Assembly (NCBI GenBank): GCA_033964015.1
Contig: CM066915.1
Location: 2,356,001-2,420,000, forward strand
DNA length: 64,000 nt
From: Scolanthus callimorphus
Taxonomy: Eukaryota > Cnidaria > Anthozoa > Actiniaria > Edwardsiidae
Direction: 5' to 3'
Shown here: positions 1 through 12,008 of the stretch, one piece after another
How the letters are laid out: each line of letters starts with the position of its first letter
How positions within the stretch are numbered: position 1 is the first letter of the stretch
Notes under the pieces: generated by a model
Database searches by the model: none
Told to the model about the DNA's origin: nothing
The model's input: the letters and a program-made list of their open reading frames with translations, nothing else
Translations under genes and position numbers: made by a program

Positions 1-970
1 TTTCCGAGGTTCAAGCCTCCTGAACTTGGAGGACAGAAATGGGGCGGTAATTCATCCAACACTTCTACCAAACTTGTAAGTAACGAAGAGTCCACTACTA
101 CAGATTTCACCGAACCGTGTTGCGGGTCGAAAAAAACGTCTACGATTCTACCCGCTCGGGCTCATGTTTTTGTCTGCATTCCTTTCTCCACCATTCTCTT
201 ACCCAGAGCTCCCCGGCTCGTCTCCTCGCGGCGGAGGCTCTGGTGACACCAATTGACGCATGCGCGAGATTTGACACAGAGCTGTTGAGAGAAAGATCTT
301 TCTGCGCATGCACCAACGTTTAAAACCAGCCAATCAGCAAAGGTCATCAAATGGATGTCGCCAGAGCCTCCCCTGCGAGCAGACGAGCTGGGGGTACGAG
401 AATGTTTCTCCACGGGCTTGTGTCACGACTGAGTTGACGTCAACAACTCGCCTGTTACAATCTTGAAAATGAAACCAAAGAGACTTAAAATGGGCCACAG
501 CAGAACATGGCTTTTTCCCTCAAATAATTGCCACCAGAGCCTTCCCCGCCAGGTAACGAGCAGGGAAGCTCTGGGTACGAGAATCTCCCCGCGAGAGTGA
601 CGAGGCGGGACCTCTGGACTTGTAACATTTTCTTTCTTTCTATTTCCAGCAAAGGATCAAAGTGGCTCTCTATAACATAACCGCTGACCCGGAGGAACGA
701 CACGACCTTAGTACTAAATACCCGGATGTGATTGCTAGGTTACGCCAAAGAGTCGAGTATTATAGAAAGAGCACCATGCCGACAGTCAAAAAGCGTCCGG
801 ATCCCTTGGCGTATGAAACTGCCAAGAAAAACGGCTACTGGGGCCTTGGAGACGCTCAAACCAAAGCAGTATCCAAGTCGTTAGTAGCTTTGTGTTTACA
901 ATTTCAATTTTGGTGGCATGGCTTGCTGTTGAATAATCAACTGGAGGGATGGGTGGAGCGACATAAATAG
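1..970 (+). CDS. Arylsulfatase B/I/J-type sulfatase, C-terminal two exons (partial at 5' end)
   Basis: Two exons are visible, 1-75 and 650-970. The first ends at a GTAAGT donor (76) in phase 0; the second follows a pyrimidine-rich tract and AG at 648-649, and the frame continues cleanly. The joined tail contains the segment LYNITADPEERHDLS, then a run ending NGYWG, which matches the C-terminal subdomain of animal arylsulfatases B/I/J (human ARSB has an equivalent DPEERHDLS segment and ends soon after a GVWGPW motif). The catalytic N-terminal domain with the formylglycine cysteine lies upstream of the window. These enzymes hydrolyse sulfate esters of glycosaminoglycans or similar substrates in lysosomes or the secretory pathway. 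The 30-odd residues after NGYWG are not conserved; the stop at 968-970 is the simplest end, but another splice cannot be excluded. The intron holds a MITE (192-404). Confidence 0.85.
192..404. mobile_element. MITE with 9-bp target duplication (Mutator-like)
   Basis: The segment begins CATTCTCTTACCC and ends with the inverted counterpart GGGTACGAGAATG. The arms pair over roughly 45 bp and both reach a GGCTCTGG / CCAGAGCC block. It is flanked by an exact 9-bp direct repeat, TTTCTCCAC, at 183-191 and 405-413. Nine-base duplications with long terminal inverted repeats are typical of Mutator-like non-autonomous elements. It has no coding capacity and lies in the arylsulfatase intron. A diverged copy is at 43698-43870. 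Confidence 0.8.
522..605. repeat. Isolated terminal-repeat fragment related to the MITE at 192-404
   Basis: The sequence carries CCAGAGCCTTCCCCGCC, then AAGCTCTGGGTACGAGAATC and a second GACGAGGCGGGACC block. These resemble the right arm of the upstream MITE. No partner arm or flanking duplication is visible, so it is read as a degenerate or solo end. It lies just upstream of the acceptor of the arylsulfatase terminal exon. Confidence 0.4.
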
Positions 971-997
971 AGGGAGATGGTAGTTCGATGAAGGCAG

Positions 998-1582
998 CTC
1001 ATCAACAGGAGCCTCCATCTGTTCTACTGTAGGTCTAGCCATATATGCACAGGACTAGAAGAATCAGGAGCCAATCAACAGGTGGCCTACTAGCAGGCGT
1101 TTGGTTGGCTGTTTTTAGGTCGTTTTATGGCGAGAATCCCGATGCGGGCGTCATCTTGGACGGTGACACCCCCTCGTTTTGTCACTCCCCCCAGACCGAA
1201 TTTGACCCGTTCAAGATGGCGCCCGCATCGGGCGTCTCGCTCGATTCCCGCCATAAAACGACCTAAAAACAGCCAACCAACGCCTGTTAGCAGGCTCATC
1301 AAAAGGAGCCTCCATCTACTCCACTAAGTCTAGCAATATGTACAGTAGTAGAAGAGTCAGGAGCCCATCAACAGGAGCCTCTATCTACTCTACTAAGTCT
1401 AGCCATATTCACAGGAGTAGAAGAATCAGGAGCCTCAATCTACTCCACTAGGTCTAGCCATATGCACAGGAGAAGAATCAGGAGCCTCCATCTACTCTAC
1501 TAGGTCTAGCCACATGCACCGGAGAAGAACCAAGAGCCCATCAACAGGAGGTCTAGCCATATGCACAGGAGTAGAAGAGTCT
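998..1582. repeat. Tandem repeat, unit about 60-75 bp, interrupted by a MITE
   Basis: Diverged copies of a unit containing GGAGCCTCCATCTACTC, then AGTCTAGCCATATGCACAGG and AGAAGAATCAGGAGCC, repeat about seven times. Spacing varies because some copies lack an ATCAACAGG segment. One copy is split by the hairpin element at 1083-1297. It lies in the 3' flank of the arylsulfatase gene. Confidence 0.8.
1083..1297. mobile_element. Hairpin MITE inserted in the tandem repeat
   Basis: Two arms of about 85 bp are near-perfect inverted copies: GGCGTTTGGTTGGCTGTTTT at the left, and AAAACAGCCAACCAACGCC at the right. They also share GATGCGGGCG / CGCCCGCATC and ATCTTGGA / TTCAAGAT blocks, leaving a short central loop. 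Flanking ATCAACAGG (left) and ATCAAAAGG (right) look like an imperfect 9-bp duplication of a sequence that belongs to the surrounding tandem unit. No coding capacity. Confidence 0.75.
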
Positions 1583-2092
1583 ATTTTTAGACTGTGGCTT
1601 TAGAATTGAAACGGGAATTATATTTGTACTTTGTGATGTCACTGGGTTCAACGCTTGCAGTGAAATGGCGGCACTGAAATCAGCCATATTTTTTAAAGGG
1701 AGCTCGTCATGTTACGCGCATGCTCCAGGAGCGATCACTGAACTATCAGCAAAATTAATAAGACCATCCTATCAGATAACTATTTAAGAATATGTAAAGC
1801 TAAAAAGCATTGTCGGATGGATTTAGAAGTAGCGTGATTATATAAGATTTGTTTTCGAGGTTTTTAGCCTTCGCTGGCCATCGTTACGGGACGATACTTA
1901 TTTGTTTTGAGATGCGCAGAACAGCTGCGCAGTTGCGTGACAGGCTTCCTTTAAAGGCCGATGCCACCGCTCTATGATGCATTGCGCGCCGCGTTGTTTA
2001 TGTCCATGATGACAACTAAATTTCGCTATAATCTAAAAATAGATTCACCTCCTGTGCTTCGAACGCCCAACAATAGGGGCTTGCACTATTTC

Positions 2093-2174
2093 AAGATGCA
2101 AGATGCAGAGATGCAAAGATGCAAAGATGCGAAGATGCAAAGATGCAAAGATGCAAAAGATGCAAAGATGCAAG
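2093..2174. repeat. Short tandem repeat (AGATGCAA)n
   Basis: About ten imperfect copies of an 8-9 base unit AGATGCAA(A) run in a row. The ORF that crosses it has no recognisable product. Around it, 1590-2092 and 2175-3335 show no gene or family I can recognise. Confidence 0.8.
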
Positions 2175-3349
2175 GGTATCAAACTACAGCATTAGTGAAA
2201 ATTCCTAATACAGTGTTGACAGCCGCAATGTCTCATAATAAATACGTTGGCGGTTGTACGCGTGAGCCGAGTATCGATTTATTTAGCAATTTCGCATTAT
2301 TATACCAATTTTAGAAGCCTCACGATGAAAACAAAAATACCCGGTAACGAGCTATGAACAGATGGAATGGCGCATAAACTACTTTGAACAAAAGAGAAAG
2401 TGCAGTTCTGGAAAGGTGTGCTAGCCCAGAACAATCAAGATAATTATCTTGGTTTAAAGAGCCCTTGTCAGCCACTCCTTTCTTATTGTTTTCAGTCGAT
2501 ATGAGACAACGAACAACGCGTAGAAATCTTGACATAGTCTTCTAAAAACAAAGTTTTATTATTCATTCATCGAATTCAATCGCAAATATTGCACTACATT
2601 CCCTAAATCTGCCGATGGAAATGGATGCTTTCTCTGTCTCGGTATGTTGCTAGGCTGACAAAATGGAGGCTGACACAGGCTCTTTAAGTTTTCCAAAAAT
2701 AGGACAAACATGTGACAAGATGATAAATTTATGAAAGCCACGCCCATATAGCTATCCTTTAGGAATGAATTTCATTTTGCCCGTCGAGCACCCTAGGTTT
2801 AATACGAGAATCCCCCACGGATGATAAACGCCCTTTTTAAGAAACAACTCATATTCTAAGCACTTTTGAGAATTTAATTATAGACCGTTCGCCTTTATCA
2901 CTCGCCACCATCTTGGATAAATCTTTTGTTCTCGTATGTGCAGCTCATCATGATTACGAGTTTCCACGGCTGGGGAAAACAATGGATCTTATCTAAGATG
3001 GCTGCCGTGTGGAAAAGGCCATTACCTAGGGAAGAGGTCTAAACAATGGTACTTTTTATGAGCCCGATTTTGGAGGTGGTGAATTTTCAACTATTATTTT
3101 CTCGAATGGTTCTATACTGTATATTTCGTATATAGGGGTACCAGATTTTCTTGCATAAATGTACTTGCCTCGTGTTGTATTGTAGAGTACGCTGGTAGCC
3201 TACCCTTTCATTATGGTCATTATTTTGCGAGATAATTGCAGTACAAAATCGGACTGAATTTTCTTAAAAAGTAGGTTGGTGGTTTCGGGTCATACCCCAT
3301 CCCCTAAATCGGGTCCCCCTAGAGTACCATTGTCCCCCCCCCCCCCCAG

Positions 3350-4070
3350 TGATATAGATTTTACATTACAAATTATACAGAGTTATGGTTTTACATTAGA
3401 AATTGAATATCGTTTTCCCGTTTATTCGGGTCGCCATCTAAATGGCAAAGAGATAATTTCAGTGTTTTTAATATCAAATAACCCCGTTTGGGGATCGAAA
3501 GAACCCTTCCTCGATATACAGAGATATTGTTTTACATTAGAAATTGAATATTGTTTTCCCTTTTATTCGGGTCGCCATCTAAATGGCAAAGAGATAATTT
3601 CAGTGTTTTCAATATCAAATAGAAACCCCGTTTTGGGGTCGAAAGAACCATTTCTCGATATACAGAGATATTGTTTTACATTAGAAATTGAATATTGTTT
3701 TCACTTTTATTCGGGTCGCCATCTAAATGGCAAAGAGATAATTTCTCGAAATTTCAGTGTTTTCAATATCAAATAACACCGTTTTGGGATCAAAAGAACC
3801 ATTTCTCGATATACAGAGATATGGTTTTACATTAGAAATTGAATATTGTTTTCACTTTTAATCGGGTCGCCTTTTAAATGGCAAAGTGATAATTTCAATG
3901 TTTTCAATATCAAATAGAAACCCCGTTTGGGGGTGGAAAGAACCATTTTCGTTATGCAGAGATATAGTTTTACATTAGAAATTGAATATTTTTTCACTAG
4001 TTACGTATACCGAGCCGAGTCGCTTTCTTAAATGGCAAGAGTTAATTTCAGTGTTTTCGATAGCACGAGA
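3350..4070. repeat. Tandem repeat, unit about 148 bp, 4-5 copies
   Basis: Each unit has GATATACAGAGATAT, then TTTTACATTAGAAATTGAAT, TCGGGTCGCCATCTAAATGG and TTTCAATATCAAATAG. Copies start near 3360, 3513, 3656, 3808 and 3955; the last degrades towards 4070. A poly-C run at about 3335-3348 precedes it. The long ORF across it is a by-product of the repeat. Confidence 0.85.
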
Positions 4071-5595
4071 TCGACTTGCTCGCACGAACCTAGTAGAAAA
4101 GAAAACGGCAAATATATTTGCACTTTTTCAGATTATTTCGCTACCAATTTATGGTGCACCCCGGAGAGCGCATATGTCTGCCCCGGAGAAGGCATCCGTC
4201 AGGGTTACTGGAAAAAATAACCCTATATATATAACGGCTGCTTGGGCATGCTGTGGTAAAAGTACCACAGGAAGACCATAAAAAAGTATAAGAAGAAACT
4301 GGATAAATGCCATATTAAAAGGCTGGATTACTTGTCGGGTAAACCTTCTCGTTTGGTCTCGCCATGGGTATTTTGGCTGGACTGCGTCTCGCCAAAATAG
4401 GAACCACGGCTCGACCAAAACTCGCCTGATATTTTTGCCAAATCAAGCCAGATTTGTCCGACTATTTATAATTATATAGTGGGAGCGCTCACGGCTTTCT
4501 ATGTTGTACTGACTACTTCTTCGTGTGACAGTTCCATGTCAATGGTCGCCAACTCTTTGATTTTTACCACGTCCTCCCCTTCAGGCTTCCCGTCACATCC
4601 CTGCTCTGCCCTCCCCCCTGTGGACGATTTAGGCGAGTGGCCGTTGCGGAGACCAAAATGACTGATAATTGTGTCATCTATATCGGCGTCCCCTGTAGAG
4701 ATAACGAAGAGAAATCAGTATAACTGTTGGCGATGGCTTGTAGACTGCGCAAATTACAATCGTACAGCTTACAATCATGGGGGCTGTTGTCCGGGGGGGA
4801 TTCCCATTTGCAATATTAAAAACAGCGCGGCAAACAAGGTACATGTTAAAAACCTTGTCAAGAGTGAGAGTCCTTGATGACAACGCGGTTAATTGGGAGT
4901 AAGCATTTTAATCATAGGGTAAAAATTATGGGGGGACCCATACTTCTTACAGGTAGGTGGTGGGCACCAGATGGGTGGAGCCACGCCCTTGGTATCTTTT
5001 AGAGGTGAAACTGAAAATTCCCGACGATCATACCCGACCAAAAAATATGGTCCCCCCACGGGGCTGTTGTACAGTATATATGCCTCCGAGAGCCAGGCTA
5101 TTGCATGGGGAGACAATCCCCTACTCTCCTACGAATATTTCTTTAGCGTCCCACTTGTACAGGTTAGAAGGGAAGGCAGACGAGACCCCGGGTTATTGTC
5201 TCATCCGAAAGAAAAAGGAAAACAATAGAACTAAGCTCAACCCACTATAGTTTCGTTCACTCTAAACTCCCCGGCCCTCTCTACCCCAAATGTTCAGGGC
5301 ACAAATATCTGCACAGTTTTATAGATAAATTAATCGCAAGACGAGTTAATTCCACGTTAAATTTCACGCGGCGACGAGAGCGATATCGTTTTTCAAGTGA
5401 AATTTAAGATGATTAATTCACGAGTCTCGAGTGATGAATTTTTCTTGAATCCCATAGCAAAGATTTGAAATTATTTTAGTGTAATGATTCGAGCTTTGAA
5501 CTTTCTCTGCGTAGAACCTGTTGTTTGAATTCCACGATCTCTCTCGTTTTTAGCCAATCAACGCGCGCGTAAGAATATGGGATTCTAAGGATTAT
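4071..5595. other. Intergenic stretch without a recognisable gene
   Basis: No exon with family similarity or convincing splice pair was found on either strand. At 5325-5450 there is a degenerate fold-back segment in which TTAAATTTCAC and GTGAAATTTAA face each other. A related copy with the same GATAAATT...GACGAGT...TAAATTTCA order lies at 9365-9440, so it is probably an old dispersed repeat. Confidence 0.5.
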
Positions 5596-8503
5596 TCAAA
5601 GTTCCAGGAGGCTAGATTCCGCTAAGAAAATAGATAGCACAAAGGCGATATCGCCTTTTTGGGTGCTATTTTCGTCGGAATCTACCGACTGAAGACTTTG
5701 AATGTATAATATCTCGTCCTCAATTTCCACAAAAAACGATTCTAAATCATCTAACTCACCGGCTTTGATGTGCATGTTCGTGACATGCCTACGGAGGTGG
5801 CTAGGGTTGTTGAACGCCTTGGAACAGAAACTGCACTGGTATGGCTTCTCTCCGGTATGTATCAGTATATGGCGCTGTAGATTGCCCGAGATCGAGAACG
5901 CCTTGTCACAATGGGGACAGCGATAGGGTTGCTCGCCAGTGTGTACCCGCTGGTGCTTACGTAGCGAACTATACTCGGCAAATGATCTGTGAAGTAAGTG
6001 GAAACAGTGACATAGGTATGGCGCTTGCTATGAATGTGAGCACTGGAGGATCCACGAGACTGAAAATGATCGACTAACCACCCCCTGTTGGGAAAAATCT
6101 GACTACGCCACCAAAGTGCAATGTTGTCGGACTTGTGAGTACTCAAGTTTACGCGCCCAGACCGAAAGGAAGTATGGGTAGAAACAGAACATCCCATTTT
6201 GATGATACTTCACTGGCTGATAAATTCTACAAAACAGTGTTTTGTTTAAAGCTGTTAATGTCCAGCAGTTAAGTATAGTATCTCGCGTACTGATAGAAGC
6301 CCGGTGGTTCGGATTTCTGTTGGCTGTCGAAGGTAAATCAGTCTTGCGTCAGTCTCTACTTGTTCCTTTTGGTTGAGGTATTTGGCATTTGTTTAGTCAG
6401 AACGCAAAGACAAATCAAACAGTGACTCCTTGGTCACGACTAAACGCAAGTCATACCTGATTTGTTGGTCCTTGAATTTGTTTCGTTTCTGATTGGCATA
6501 CGACGTGTATCTAATTGCTTACCTGGGACAACTAGTGCACTTGAAAGGCTTCTCTCCCGTGTGAATACGCACATGTTTTTGTAGTGAACCAGGGTCCCTA
6601 AATGACTTGGTACAATAGTTACACTTGTATGGCCTTCTCTTGATATGCAACAAAACATGCTCCTCCAGTTCTTCTGCACTTTTAAAACGGTTGTAACAAA
6701 CAGAGCATGCGTGATGTTGTCCATTATGTGCATGCAGCTCGCAGTGCTTTTGCAGCCCCAGTGGGCTCCTGAATAGCTGCAAACAAACTTCACACTTGAA
6801 GGTCATTCTTGTATCTGAGTCTTCACAAACTAATGGCTGTTCATCTGTTATCTGACTTTCTGTAGATTCACTTTGCTCACTTTCCTGTAGCATGATTTCA
6901 TTACCATCAAGACCCCCTACTACACTTATCTTAGATTTGCTACAACCAGAGGCATTTGCTTCTAAAGATAATCCAGAATCATTTCTCGTAACTTCAAAGT
7001 GCCCTGTGCACAATTTTGCAGCATCTCCACCAACACTGACTCTTTGTGAGATTTCTAAGAACTTCACATTTTGTGTGCTCAAACTTGCATGGTTACTTGT
7101 AACTGTTTGACTTGATTCTAGACATTTAGTTGTAACAGAAGTATCATCAATACTTTTCATAATACTCTTTAGCCTTGAGTGCAGAACTTCTAAACTTGGA
7201 ATTTCCATGCCTTTGACAACACTTCCTTTATTTGGCTTTGCATCAATACCTTCAGCCTGCAACAATTTGCTGTTTTCTGAGAGAGATGAAGCCTTACCCT
7301 TTGGCTCGTGATTCTGTTGTTGAGAGAACGAATTCTTTCCATCAAGCAAAACTTTCTTCTTGTCACAAATAAGTTCTTCTTCGTCACATTCCACCTTCTC
7401 TGATGTCCCATTTCCCCTGGAAACAACTTTGTATCATGCACATAATTTCCATTTTCCACACTCTTGAATAACGCACCATCAAGATAACCCAGTTTTTTGA
7501 TTTTCTTCAATTTATTGCTAGAATGCATTTTGGAACGATCATGCTCACTATAAATTGAACCTCTTGTCGTTCTGATTGAAGATGCCAAGCTTTCCTTGTT
7601 TTCAAAGGTACTATGACAAAAAAGTGGACCTTTCTTGCTCACTGAGTGACCTTTGGTAGCTCCAGAGGTAACTGTCCTGTTCTTGTTACTCGTAGATCCA
7701 CTATCATTGCATTCTTGTGAACTGTGTGAAGTATTAACAACTGGAACTGGTATACAATTAATTAAAATTTGTGCCACATCCAATTCAGCTGACAAACCAC
7801 TCTCTTTGGATTCTTCTGATCCAGCATTATCATTTATTTCATCAACAGGTTCCTCCATTGATTCTTCATTATCTTCTGACACTTCATTTTCCACTGGCTC
7901 TTTCTTGCAAGCTACTTCAGGTAACGTCTCCTCAGTTCTCTCCTCTATGTCAATGATCTTTGCCTCTGTTTTCTCTTCCTTTTTATTCACTTCATTTAAT
8001 TCGACTCTAGAAGAGTTCGCTGCAGACATTGCATATTGAAAATAGGGAACATAACCAAAAAAGCCACCATAGGGAACAAAAAAAGCTGGGTTGAAAAACC
8101 CACCCATAGATGGATTAAGATTTCTTATATCATTATTTGAAGTAGTTCCAGGTTTTTCAGAAAACCCTGCTTGAGTCAAATAAGGGTTTTGTTTACTTTT
8201 CTGTACTCCAGCTTCATTGCCACTTGATGTGATTGCTGTAGAAGTTGCTCCTTTAGAAGCAAGTGCATCACTCTTGTTTGAGTGTTCACTGCATGGGTTT
8301 GGCATCCCAAATGCTGGTGAGGGAAACATGCCATTTGCCATGCCCATATATGGGTGCATGACAGGACTCATCATGGGCCACATGGGCATATATGGTGCCA
8401 TGGGGGGAGCAGGCATAAACTGGATTGGGAACCCTGTGGGCATGAGTGGCTGGTTTGTGTTACTATTATGTGATTCCTGGTTTCTTTGGTTTTCTCCTGA
8501 CAT
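5596..8503 (-). CDS. C2H2 zinc-finger protein with six fingers; one apparent frameshift
   Basis: Coding exons run 8503-6523 and 5986-5596 on the minus strand. The acceptor at 8518-8519 lies 14 bases before the first ATG (MSGENQ...), so a non-coding exon must lie upstream. The donor CCCAG|GTAAGC at 6522 joins the acceptor CACAG at 5987 in phase 2 and completes finger 4. Fingers have the C-X2-C-X12-H-X3-5-H pattern with TGEKP-type linkers; six are present near the C terminus, of about 790 residues. The N-terminal part is rich in Met and Pro, then there is a strongly acidic Glu-rich region. A tail of about 55 residues follows the last finger. The reading frame breaks once at a CCCC run (7414-7417): coding-like sequence continues on both sides in different frames, as one missing base in a G run would produce. 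A cryptic TTTCCAG acceptor overlaps the site, so an unrecognised intron is the alternative. Probably a nuclear DNA-binding regulator; no orthologue is claimed. Confidence 0.85.
5987..6522 (-). other. Intron of the zinc-finger gene
   Basis: The intron is bounded by a GTAAGC donor and CACAG acceptor on the minus strand. No repeat or RNA gene is evident inside. Confidence 0.85.
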
Positions 8504-8517
8504 CCTGGAGCTGTTTA

Positions 8518-10845
8518 CTAGAGAGACAAAAAGAAATATTTTGAGTATCAAGCCCAGGGGGTAGGCAAGAGTTTTGTTGTCAGGGAAGTCAAAATAACTG
8601 TACTTTTTAGGGATCCAGGCATGTCAAAATAGGTGATGGGTACTGAGTGGTACCCCTCATGATTTTCAAGGCCTGTTTTCTTAAAGCACGTATTAGGGGC
8701 ACCTGAGTATATTACTCAGCAGAGTGTGATTGCAGGATTACCTTTTCGAAACATTAATTATTTCATGAGATAAGTAAAATTTTCAGTAAAAAAAAAGGTG
8801 ATGGGTACTCGATATTCACCCCCAGCCTCCTCCGCAGGCGTCTGCCGCGGATCAGAGAAATTGCTTGGAGGATATATCACTAAAAACTATGGATTGGAAT
8901 GCCTGTGTTGAAAAAAAAAAACAGAAATGGACATGAAACATGGCAGGAAGCCTGGCCTACTTTAGCCCCTTTTTCTTCGGCACCTGTTTTTAGGGATTTC
9001 TCCAATCCACCAGACGGCTGCGGCAGAAGCTAATCCGCCCCCTAAAACTGCTGTTTTGACAGCATCCTTATAGACCAGAGTTTTGGTGTGGGAGACATTG
9101 AATTGATTTTGGGGGTATTAAAATTTGGCATGAGATTTTTTTGGAGTGGAGGGGGTGAGAGGGTGGGGGCATGAATAAGAAGGATTTTGGGGGTGGGTGG
9201 GAGGGATTTGGTGATAAACAAATAGGTAGGACAATTTTTATATCCTTGATTTACCCTGATATGAAATTATACCATCTAGAAAAAAAATGTATTGAGGGGA
9301 TTTGGGTGTTTCTTAGCAAGGGAATTTTTATGGTCTATTCAAGTTAAAATATGGGATTTTAGAGATAAATTCATTGCATGACGAGTGAATTCCATGGTAA
9401 ATTTCATGGGAAAAATGATATTTCATGAGTCCCGAAGTGATATTTACTAGTATTCAACATCTCACCTCATCTCTTATTAGCTCCCTTTGGTATCAAGTAC
9501 CATGACTCATAACTATTTTCATTTGCTGTTGCCAATATAAAGACTTTATAAAGTGCATATGAAAATAAACATGACTTGAACTCCCTCATGCTTGTGCCTA
9601 TAAGCATGACTGGGCAAAATTCTGATGTCACAGTCAGAGTTTCAATTACCATCATATTCATGTCATTCACCAAAATGGGTTGAATATTCATGTCCATAGC
9701 CAGCACGATGCAAGTAAGGCACTTGCCTCGGTAAAAATTTCCATGTTTTTTTTTTACTGAAAGAACCAGAACCAAATTTAAAATGAAATTTAAACCATTA
9801 GTAACAGAAAAATGGAACTCTGGCTCACTCTGGCCTGGCAACAACAGAAAAAAATTATATATGCTAAAAAATATGGGAAACGAAAGTCAAGTTTATAATC
9901 TAAGTCTGTGCATTTTGGGGGATGTGTCTGAAATTTTCTCATACTAATATGCGAAACTACTGATATTTCTTGGGCATGAATAATCCGGCATGAATCGATA
10001 TTCTCATTTAAGTTATTATGTAACCTAAACTCTGCGTTCTTTCGGAATGACTCAGATTCTAAATAATTTGCTGTCTTTGCGATTTTCTGGCCCTTTCTAA
10101 ATTTCAATTATTTTTTTTTTGGTGATCTTTCCAGAATATTGCTTGCTAAATTCATCACCGTAGCTTGAGAATATTACTATGCTGCAAGCATTTCGTCTAA
10201 GCAAATTTATTCAACGAGGAGGTCTAATCCTACGTGTTTGAACGTAAAGAGATAACAAGTAAAGGATTCATAGATATTTTACAGAACTGGGGGGAAACAA
10301 CACAATTTTGCTTAATAAGGTCGGGAAACTGACAAAACGCAGCAAAAGGAAAAAAGTAAAGTTGTTGGAAAGTGTCAAAAAATACATTTCAAACGGAGAA
10401 GCGAAAGCAATATCGCACATCACATGAAGCGATGACCTAAATAAAAGTCGTTTATGGATCTACAAAATAATCATATTTTACCCTTATAATTCCTATAGGG
10501 TATTGAGAATAAAGGAAAACATTTCAGATTTCCTTTAAGAAAACACGGCATGGTATTTCGCTACACAGACACATTATTTTTAACCAAGAAGATTCCAAGT
10601 CAAAGATTTGCCTTCGTTTTCAACCCACGCACGCGGTTTCAAAGGATATTGAGTGCTTTCTCGAGCTCTGTTCGCCTCCAAAGCGAGTAAAAGTAAATAT
10701 ATCCTGTAGATAACACAGAATTCCATCTTTCTATAGCTTGTATGGGTAAAATATGCTTAATTTGCTTTAATATAGGAGTACCGTACCATATTTTATCAGC
10801 GAACATATGATCAAACTACAAGGCTTGCAGTGTCCTGTAACTTAC
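8518..10845 (-). other. Probable 5' intron of the zinc-finger gene
   Basis: This stretch lies between the acceptor before the start codon and a strong CAG|GTAAGT donor at 10841-10846 on the minus strand. It contains no coding exon I can support. At 8822-8848 a terminal motif, CAGCCTCCTCCGCAGGCGTCT, matches the end of the MITE at 30661-30910 and marks a remnant of that family. Confidence 0.45.
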
Positions 10846-11040
10846 CTGTCAGCTCGGGGAATCCTCCTTCGCGACTTGTACCGCAACTTGACAAACTCGA
10901 CTCAATTTAGCGCCCTCCATGGCAATTTTCACCGAACATAACTCGAAATATGATTAAAAACTCACTACTGGATAGGGTATAATTGATAATTTTTCAATAA
11001 TTGCCCGGGAAAAGCGATAAATTCGAGAATAGCGCGGCTA
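10846..11040 (-). promoter_or_regulatory. Candidate 5' UTR exon and promoter area of the zinc-finger gene
   Basis: A consensus donor (CAG|GTAAGT, minus strand) at 10846 faces the acceptor used just before the zinc-finger start codon. No other gene lies between, so this is the most economical first exon. The transcription start is not visible, and the upper edge is arbitrary. Sequence alone does not prove the join. Confidence 0.35.
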
Positions 11041-11452
11041 TGAGGTAACGACTTGGAAGAATGCCGTACTCCCTTCGTTCAAGCGCACAAGGCATTGTGG
11101 GATAGTTTCCTGTTTGTGCCTGTCACGTGACAATGTGTAATCCCCAGATTTCCCTCCCCAGCTAGCAGGGGGTCTTTCGCGCGCGGGCGAAAACCGTAAA
11201 ACGGACGTGCGGGATTTTTTGATGAGATTTTTCTTTTTTGTCGGTATGGTCTTTTTTGTAACATATTTATGGGAAAGCCTTCCAGCGTTTCATTTTGTCG
11301 CCTGTCACCACAGGCCAGATCATGCACATCGTTTTTCGCGGCTTGGCGGCGCGGTGCCATCGCTACCCCGTGGGGCGAGTAGACAACAATTACCAGGTGT
11401 ATGCCCAGAATTTCAGAAATTGATGCTTTCGGCCGAAAAAGAAATCAACCAA

Positions 11453-12008
11453 GGGCGCTTTCCATTTGGCAAAAAATCCCGGAAGTTTTCGCCTTAGAAG
11501 TCAAATGGAAAGCGCCAAAAACCCGGGAAAAAGTTTCGGAAATTTGGGACAACCTTTTGATGAGCTTACCCCAAAAGTGGGAATTTTCGGAGAACTCGGA
11601 ATTTCCGGGAATTTGTCCCTTTCCATTTTATTTCTGACCGAAACTTCCCGGAAATTCCTGGTCACATATCATGAAAGCAGTGCAGACCGTTCTCGGACTT
11701 TCGTCGCAATCGCGGCTGAATAGACCTCCTCGGCTTGCCCGTTTGTTTTGCCCATTTCAGATCACGTGGCATTCCCATGAGTATTCTCTCTTTCTTTGGA
11801 ATGATTCCATATTCATATATACTTCGGTGCGTAGCAGGAAAAGAAAGAGAGAATACTCATATGGGAATGCCACGTGATCTGAAATGGGCAAAACAAACGG
11901 GCAAGCCGAGGTCTATTCTCGTGAATTACTGGATTGAGACCTTTCCATTTGACTGCAGAGAACTACTGGGAATTCAAAATGAGTTTTTTTGCCAAATGGA
12001 AAGCGCCT
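11453..12008. mobile_element. Composite inverted-repeat element with outer arms GCGCTTTCCATTTGGC
   Basis: The left end has GCGCTTTCCATTTGGCAAAA (11458 on), and the right end has its inverse ending near 12007. Internal copies of the same block occur at about 11500 and 11945. Flanks ACCAAGGG and CTCAAGGG could be a decayed 8-bp duplication, which would suggest a hAT-type origin, but this is weak. A second complete hairpin is nested inside at 11718-11921. Confidence 0.6.
11718..11921. mobile_element. Nested hairpin MITE with ~80-bp near-perfect arms
   Basis: The left arm (GAATAGACCTC, CGGCTTGCCCGTTTG, TCAGATCACGTGGCATTCCC) is repeated inverted at about 11843-11921 with very few differences, around a ~47-bp loop. 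There are no coding sequences. It sits inside the composite element at 11453-12008, so it inserted later or is its core. Confidence 0.75.

Noticed and set aside
3276..3776. 166-codon ORF over the 148-bp tandem repeat
   Set aside because: Its internal peptide repeat mirrors the DNA repeat; there is no domain and no supporting splice sites.
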